DNA from: Macrolepiota albuminosa
Lineage: Eukaryota; Basidiomycota; Agaricomycetes; Agaricales; Agaricaceae
Assembly (NCBI GenBank): GCA_027475525.1
Contig: JAMWFC010000083.1
Location: 124,001 to 188,000, forward strand
Reading direction: 5' to 3'
Length of the DNA: 64,000 nucleotides
The notes under the pieces are model-generated. The model was given only the letters and a program-made list of their open reading frames with translations, had not been told where the DNA came from and made no database searches. This document shows, one piece after another, positions 59,278 to 64,000 of this stretch; position 1 is the stretch's first letter; each line of letters begins with the position of its first letter. Position numbers and translations under genes: made by a program.

Positions 59278-61255
59278 ATATAGTGGATTCTGTCATGTCA
59301 GTGAGTGCATCATATATAATGCTATATCAAGAAAAAAGATGGGAATTTGTCAAAAAATGCTTGTGGTTTGAGCTTGTACTCGTGCTGAATTCAATAATTT
59401 TCATGTTTATGTTGTTTTGCTAGATCAAGAGCTGTCCAACTGTACTTGCGAGACAGGTGTATCAGTACTCACCGTTCGACGTTCGGTTTGGAAGCTCTCT
59501 TATCGATCTCTCCACTAGAAACCAATACTGACACGACCTCACACCGCTCAATCGACATGGTACCCTCAGCAGCTTTGTACTGGACAACCCATTCAAAAAG
59601 ACAATGACCCAGACGTTAAAGTTTGAAAGCTTGTTTGAAGAGTCCGACTGTACGGGGCTTGGAGTAGTCTTGTCTGTTGTGTCGTTTGATCGCAATGATC
59701 AATCTTCAATCTTCTTCGAGGATAGCTCCTCTGCTTAAATAACAACGCCAAAATCTCTCAATAATATTGCATCAGTCCAGCTCATTTGGAATACCTAATC
59801 CTCAATGATTGTCCTTGCCACAGCCGAAGAAGATAGATGATGGTGCGTCCAGATTGGTTTCAGGGATGACATGCATCAACGACGTCTGCAGCCCAGATCG
59901 TCTTTTCAGCCGCTCTGCCTCTATACTCTTCTTCATTCGTGAAACTCGGCCTCCCAGTACTCTGACCGATTCAACATTGCTTGAGTTGTCGCCTATAACT
60001 CGAGTAATAACCATTTTTTTCGAATACGACAAATATCCCGAATGGATCCCATAAGTTGTGTCTATCTCACGACTTGATAACACTTGACGTCCTTCCGATC
60101 TTACCGATGTGCATGAGCCTAAGTTATGGAAATACTCGTCATGGCAACGCATACGGCGCAGCTTGTTTGATTTTATAAATACAAAGGCCAAAGGGACCCT
60201 GTCGTTGACACAATTTTCTCTTGTACAGGTTATCTTATCTCTCCAGAATGCTCTTCAGTTTGGTTAGTCCTTTCGCTTTTCATTCTATTTGTATCTGGAC
60301 TTAAGACTTTACACACCGTGGCGCCCTTTACTGCGTGTACATCCTCATGACCTCCGACGCAGTCTACATTGACATTCGAAGCTGTCTATTCAATGGAAGA
60401 TTATTATCACTTGCAGGAATGGGCCGATAGGAAGACTTAACTAAAGTACATTTTCGCCTCGGGGTAACAATGCTCCTTGATGCAGTAAGACTTTGCCGCA
60501 CCTGGGCCTTTCTTCACTGATCAAGGACACGACTCAACAAAGTATTTAAATTCCATTTTGCCAGCCAAACGTGATGGGTTCAGCTCAGGTGATTGGGGTC
60601 GTCACAACTCCTCTTCTATGATTTACTTCCGTTGAGCGGAAGGCTCTGTCTTGAGTATTCTCACGACAATCCGTGTGGTTGATCCGAGCAAATGAAATCA
60701 ATTTGGTCGCCCTAGCTTTCGCGCGCGAATCCCAAGAAGGAAGCCGCACTCAAACCGGCACAGGCGAATGTACATACATGAAACAGTGCTTAAGAGAGAA
60801 CGACAGCAAATAAAAGAAACAGAGGATAGTGATGGGTGGGAGAAGAAATCTAGCTGTAAGCCCAAAAGACTAACGAGCTGTATGTGAGTGGTGAGGAGAA
60901 AGGCAGGACCATTATCTCTGGCGGCTCCGCTGCATATATGCATATTGAGATAATGGGTGAAAGGAGTGGCCTGGCCACAGAAGACAAAGGTCGCGCTCAG
61001 CGTGTGACAGGGTCGTATCGCGTCGATAGACAAAGACCTCGGATCAAATGCTTTTGATCGTATTAATGATGCAACGCGAACTAAAGGAAAACTTTGTCGT
61101 GGTCTGCCTCTAGGGAAACAGGTGCCCCTTAGATTTCCTTCTAAGATTTCCTTCTAAGAGGCCCTCCACGTAATCACCAGTTCGCGTTGCTCCATTGGAC
61201 GGTATAAACATAGTTTATACTCGATTGATCGTATAAATTCTGATTTACGATCAAT
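59278..61255. other. intergenic, no supported gene
   Basis: About 2 kb. Overlapping open frames on both strands at 59800-60190 show no domain. ATGCTCTTCAGTTTG followed by a GTTAGT donor at about 60247 might be a tiny first exon, but no partner was found. Two perfect inverted repeats precede the next gene (listed separately). Confidence 0.45.
61202..61255 (+). promoter_or_regulatory. two perfect inverted repeats just before the start codon
   Basis: GTATAAAC (61202-61209) pairs with GTTTATAC (61213-61220) across 3 nt. ATTGATCGT (61224-61232) pairs with ACGATCAAT (61247-61255) across 14 nt, and its last base is directly followed by the ATG at 61256. They could be operator-like sites or a 5'-leader hairpin. 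Confidence 0.75.
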
Positions 61256-63549
61256 ATGCTCGGGCTAACTTTGCCTTCGTGGTCAATAACTGGTACTGGT
61301 GTGTTGACATGGGAAATCTTTACCCTTGTCCACTTTCCCTTCAGTATGTCTGACTCGATGACTTTTTGCTCAACGGTCAACGCCAATCCAGACGTCTCTG
61401 GTATCGGTGTTCGAACTGCCATTTATGCGCAGAATCTACTCAGTTTTGTACCAGCACTCTGGGCTCTCAAAGATGGGCGGATCACGCCAACAGAACTCGA
61501 TGAACTGGAGAAACAATCCACCACTATTCTCATTACGGCCTTCGCCATCCTTATCTCAACCGTTATACAAGCTCTTAATCACGGCATCTCAAATTATCAC
61601 GCGTCGATTGTCCTTGACCTCAGCTGGATGAACAACACCAACCTCTTCATTTACTTCCTACTCTACATCTATCACAGGTTCAACCTCTCTGAGGACGAGT
61701 TCAATGAGGAAGTCAAAGCCTCAGCGAGTCATGCCCTTCCAAAATACAGAATCAAGTGGCTTTCCAGGTGGATCTATGAGACAAAGAAAGCCATGCGAAA
61801 CTCTGTCATCATCATAGGTTCCTCACACCTGTCATTCATGGCTGCTGTTGGTATCTGGCTCTGGAGCCATCCAGTTGGCTTCGGAGGCTCAAAACCGTGC
61901 TCGTTGTCTGCAACTGTATCCATACTAGGCACAAAAGTTCAGCTGGGATCAGTTGCATTGCAACGATGGTCTGTTGTGGTTTACAGCACTATTGCGATCC
62001 CAATGCTGAACCTTCTTATTCCTATTACCTTCTTTACCATGCAATTCCTGACATGGAAGCATGTTCTCAAGACATCGGGCAATGTTATGTTCCATACGGC
62101 CATGACAGGATTAGGGACTCTTGCTATAATTGATGTTATTATGCTCGTGGACACAGAAGTGGCTATCAAGAAAACAAGGGAACAATTCAACCTGACTCAT
62201 GAAGGTCAATGGACATTTGGCCAGACTCTTGCTGTTTTGTTACTTTTGGTTGCTCTACGTGATCTTATAGAGTCAATCTTAGAGAAACGTGCAAAGCAAC
62301 TTGATGATCAGCTTCTTGAGGCATCAAAGAATGGGGAGAGAAAATCGGTTGAATCTTTATTAAGGCGAGGAGCAAGGTGCAGTAGACTAGGTATGAACTT
62401 GATGATTCTTCATCAGTTAACACTGATTTTATCAAATCAGATGCATGTATCTGGGGTGCACTTGTACATGACCATTCAGAGATTGTTCATGTTCTGTTAG
62501 ACTATGGGGCAAATCCAAACTCAAAAGGTGAGATAATTACTCACCCAAAGCTTGTGCTGCTAAAACTATTTTTCAGACATTGAAGGCAGGTCACTACTTC
62601 ACTTTTCCGTTAAACATGGCTATTTAAGCTGTGTGTGGGCTTTGCTGGAGCACCAAGCAGATGTAAATTTCAAAGGTATGATAGAAACTACTTGTCTAGG
62701 TTTTATCATGCCAATGCTAGCATCACAGATGATAAAGGCCTGTCTCCACTTATTTCTGCAGCTAGAGAAGGCTTTCTAGATATTGTGAAAGTTCTGCTAG
62801 AGTATGGTGCATCTGTGAAATCAGAAGGTGGGATACAAATCATTTAAAATTTATGGTGCTAATACATCTCAGATGGTTATCACATGTCTCCACTTCACTA
62901 TGCAGCTGACAAGGGCCAGCTAGGCATTGTGAAAGTTCTGTTAGAAAACTATGCAGATGTTAATGTTCAAAGTGGGATAGAAACTCATAGAAACTTTTCT
63001 ATACTCATGCTAGCATCTCAGATTCTTGTAACACAACCCCACTTCACTTTGCGGCTGAGAAGGGCTATCTTGACATTGTGAAAGTTCTGTTAGAAAACCA
63101 TGCAGATGTTAATGTTCAAGGTGGGATAGAAACTGATAGAAACTTTTTTCTACTCATGCTAGCATCTCAGATTCTTGTAACACAACTCCACTTCACTTTG
63201 CGGCTGAGAAGGGCCATCTTGACATCGTGAAAGTTCTGTTAGGAAACTATGCACATGTCAATGTTCAAGGTGGGATACAAACTCATTTAAATTGATTTTA
63301 CTTATTTCTAGCATTTCAGATGTTTACAAGACATCTCCACTTCACTTTGCAGCTAAAGAAGGCCACTTGGACATTGTGAAAGTGTTGTTGGAGTACTATG
63401 CAGATGTAAATTTAGCAGGTGTGATCTATGGATCCTCAAATTCTATTCATTGCCAATTAATGTTTCTTTTAGGCAATAATGGTTTCACAGCATTTGATCT
63501 AGCAGAACAGGCAAACCGCAGGGATGTTATTAGGTATTTCTTGAGATAG
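61256..63549 (+). CDS. multi-pass membrane protein fused to ankyrin repeats
   Basis: Exon 1 (61256-62390) codes 378 residues with several hydrophobic helices (ILITAFAILISTVIQAL, SVIIIGSSHLSFMAAVGIWL, VVYSTIAIPMLNLLIPITFF, TLAVLLLLVALRDLIESIL) and a soluble block NPDVSGIGVRTAIYAQNLL seen in basidiomycete membrane proteins. Its end (DDQLLEASKNGERKSVESLL) is a first ankyrin half. Eight introns follow, all in phase 1. Internal exons each carry one ankyrin repeat (consensus TPLHFAAEKGHLDIVKVLLE, NYADVNVQ), and at least four exons are exactly 99 nt, i.e. 33 codons. The last exon ends EQANRRDVIRYFLR at the stop 63547-63549. Introns after the third repeat are near-identical (GTGGGATA...TCTCAG). The frame is open throughout. 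Function is unknown; sensing or scaffolding at a membrane is a guess. The ankyrin half is CpG-poor, the membrane exon is not. Confidence 0.85.
62830..63300 (+). repeat. tandem exon-plus-intron units, about 149 bp
   Basis: Units consisting of one 99-nt ankyrin exon and one intron of about 50 nt repeat with high identity; the units around 63016-63113 and 63165-63262 differ at few positions, introns included. This indicates recent duplication of whole exon-intron blocks. Confidence 0.85.
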
Positions 63550-64000
63550 ATGACAGATATCTACCACACCCCTTAGACTAGCAATTGTTATACAGTTCTT
63601 GTATGCCATTCCATTCTTTATAGCTTATTTAGCTCCACTCTCAGAATATACCCTGGACCCTGTTACACTATCAAGTCCCATCTTTACTGTGCATATGAAA
63701 ACAACCAGGTATGTAGTCATCAAGTCTTGATATTGCCTACTTTTATTATCTCATTTCTGTCTGTATTTCCATTCACTATTCTGTCTCCACCTCTCTCCAT
63801 TTCCATTTAACTTTGTTCTATTCAATCAATCCTCTAAAAATGCCTTAGAATCATGCTCCGATGCCTTCCACTAAAGGGTAGGTGAGCCCCAAGTAGTCTA
63901 TCATCCAGTCCTGTTTCTTGGCGCCTTAAAAGTCTGGCGATATCACAGCGGCGATGTGAAACTGAGGACTTGACATTCCATAGACTCGACTGTGCATGTC
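63550..64000. other. 3' flank, no gene seen
   Basis: This 451-bp stretch holds AT- and pyrimidine-rich sequence. CpG content rises again after about 63860. Any gene beginning here extends beyond the window. Confidence 0.45.

Noticed and set aside
59802..60191. 129-codon minus-strand and 81-codon plus-strand frames overlapping each other
   Set aside because: Neither shows a domain, splice partners or codon bias, so no gene is claimed.

Overview
This window looks like nuclear DNA of a basidiomycete fungus, most likely an Agaricomycete. Genes are dense and split by many 45-75 nt GT-AG introns. Gene families typical of that group are present (a DUF6533 7-TM protein, an SRA-YDG protein, an AIM9-like phosphotransferase, a fungal DUF262 protein), beside eukaryotic housekeeping genes (SMC2, GPN1, CDK1, UTP18) and an intron-bearing tRNA-His.

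Layout. 0.1-1.9 kb: F-box protein (+). 2.4-5.5 kb: DUF262/GmrSD-N-like protein (-). 6.3-10.9 kb: condensin subunit SMC2 (+). 12.9-15.9 kb: OPT oligopeptide transporter (+). 16.9-18.4 kb: one good and one weak uncharacterised gene (-). 18.6-19.7 kb: SRA-YDG protein (-). 19.8-21.2 kb: GPN1 (+). 21.9-23.5 kb: CDK1/Cdc2 (+). 25.4-27.2 kb: mitochondrial AIM9-like phosphotransferase (+). 28.3-38.6 kb: a gene-free transposon island almost without CpG, holding a Tc1-type element killed by three TGA stops and a 1.4-kb palindrome made of two gag fragments. 39.8-42.5 kb: an rvt-type cellular reverse transcriptase gene (-). 43.1-44.0 kb: Rossmann-fold dehydrogenase/epimerase (+). 44.3-45.9 kb: DUF6533 membrane protein (-). 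47.6-51.2 kb: second CpG-poor repeat island. 52.0 kb: tRNA-His. 52.2-56.6 kb: MSB1-type RhoGAP-like morphogenesis protein with a long dipeptide-repeat tail (+). 57.2-59.3 kb: UTP18 (+). 61.3-63.5 kb: membrane protein fused to ankyrin repeats, each coded by its own 99-nt exon (+).

Two themes stand out. First, CpG loss is confined to the repeat islands and stops abruptly at their edges, and the transposase stops fit CGA to TGA change. This is what cytosine methylation plus deamination leaves, and an SRA-domain gene (a family that can bind methylated DNA) lies in the same window. Second, six perfect direct duplications, all with a period of exactly 77 bp, are scattered over coding, intergenic and transposon DNA. 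Uniform length across unrelated sequence points to unmerged 77-nt contig overlaps in the assembly; anyone annotating SMC2 should collapse them.

The most unusual genes are the rvt reverse transcriptase, which has two in-frame stops in a linker, and the membrane-ankyrin gene, whose exon-plus-intron units have been duplicated recently.
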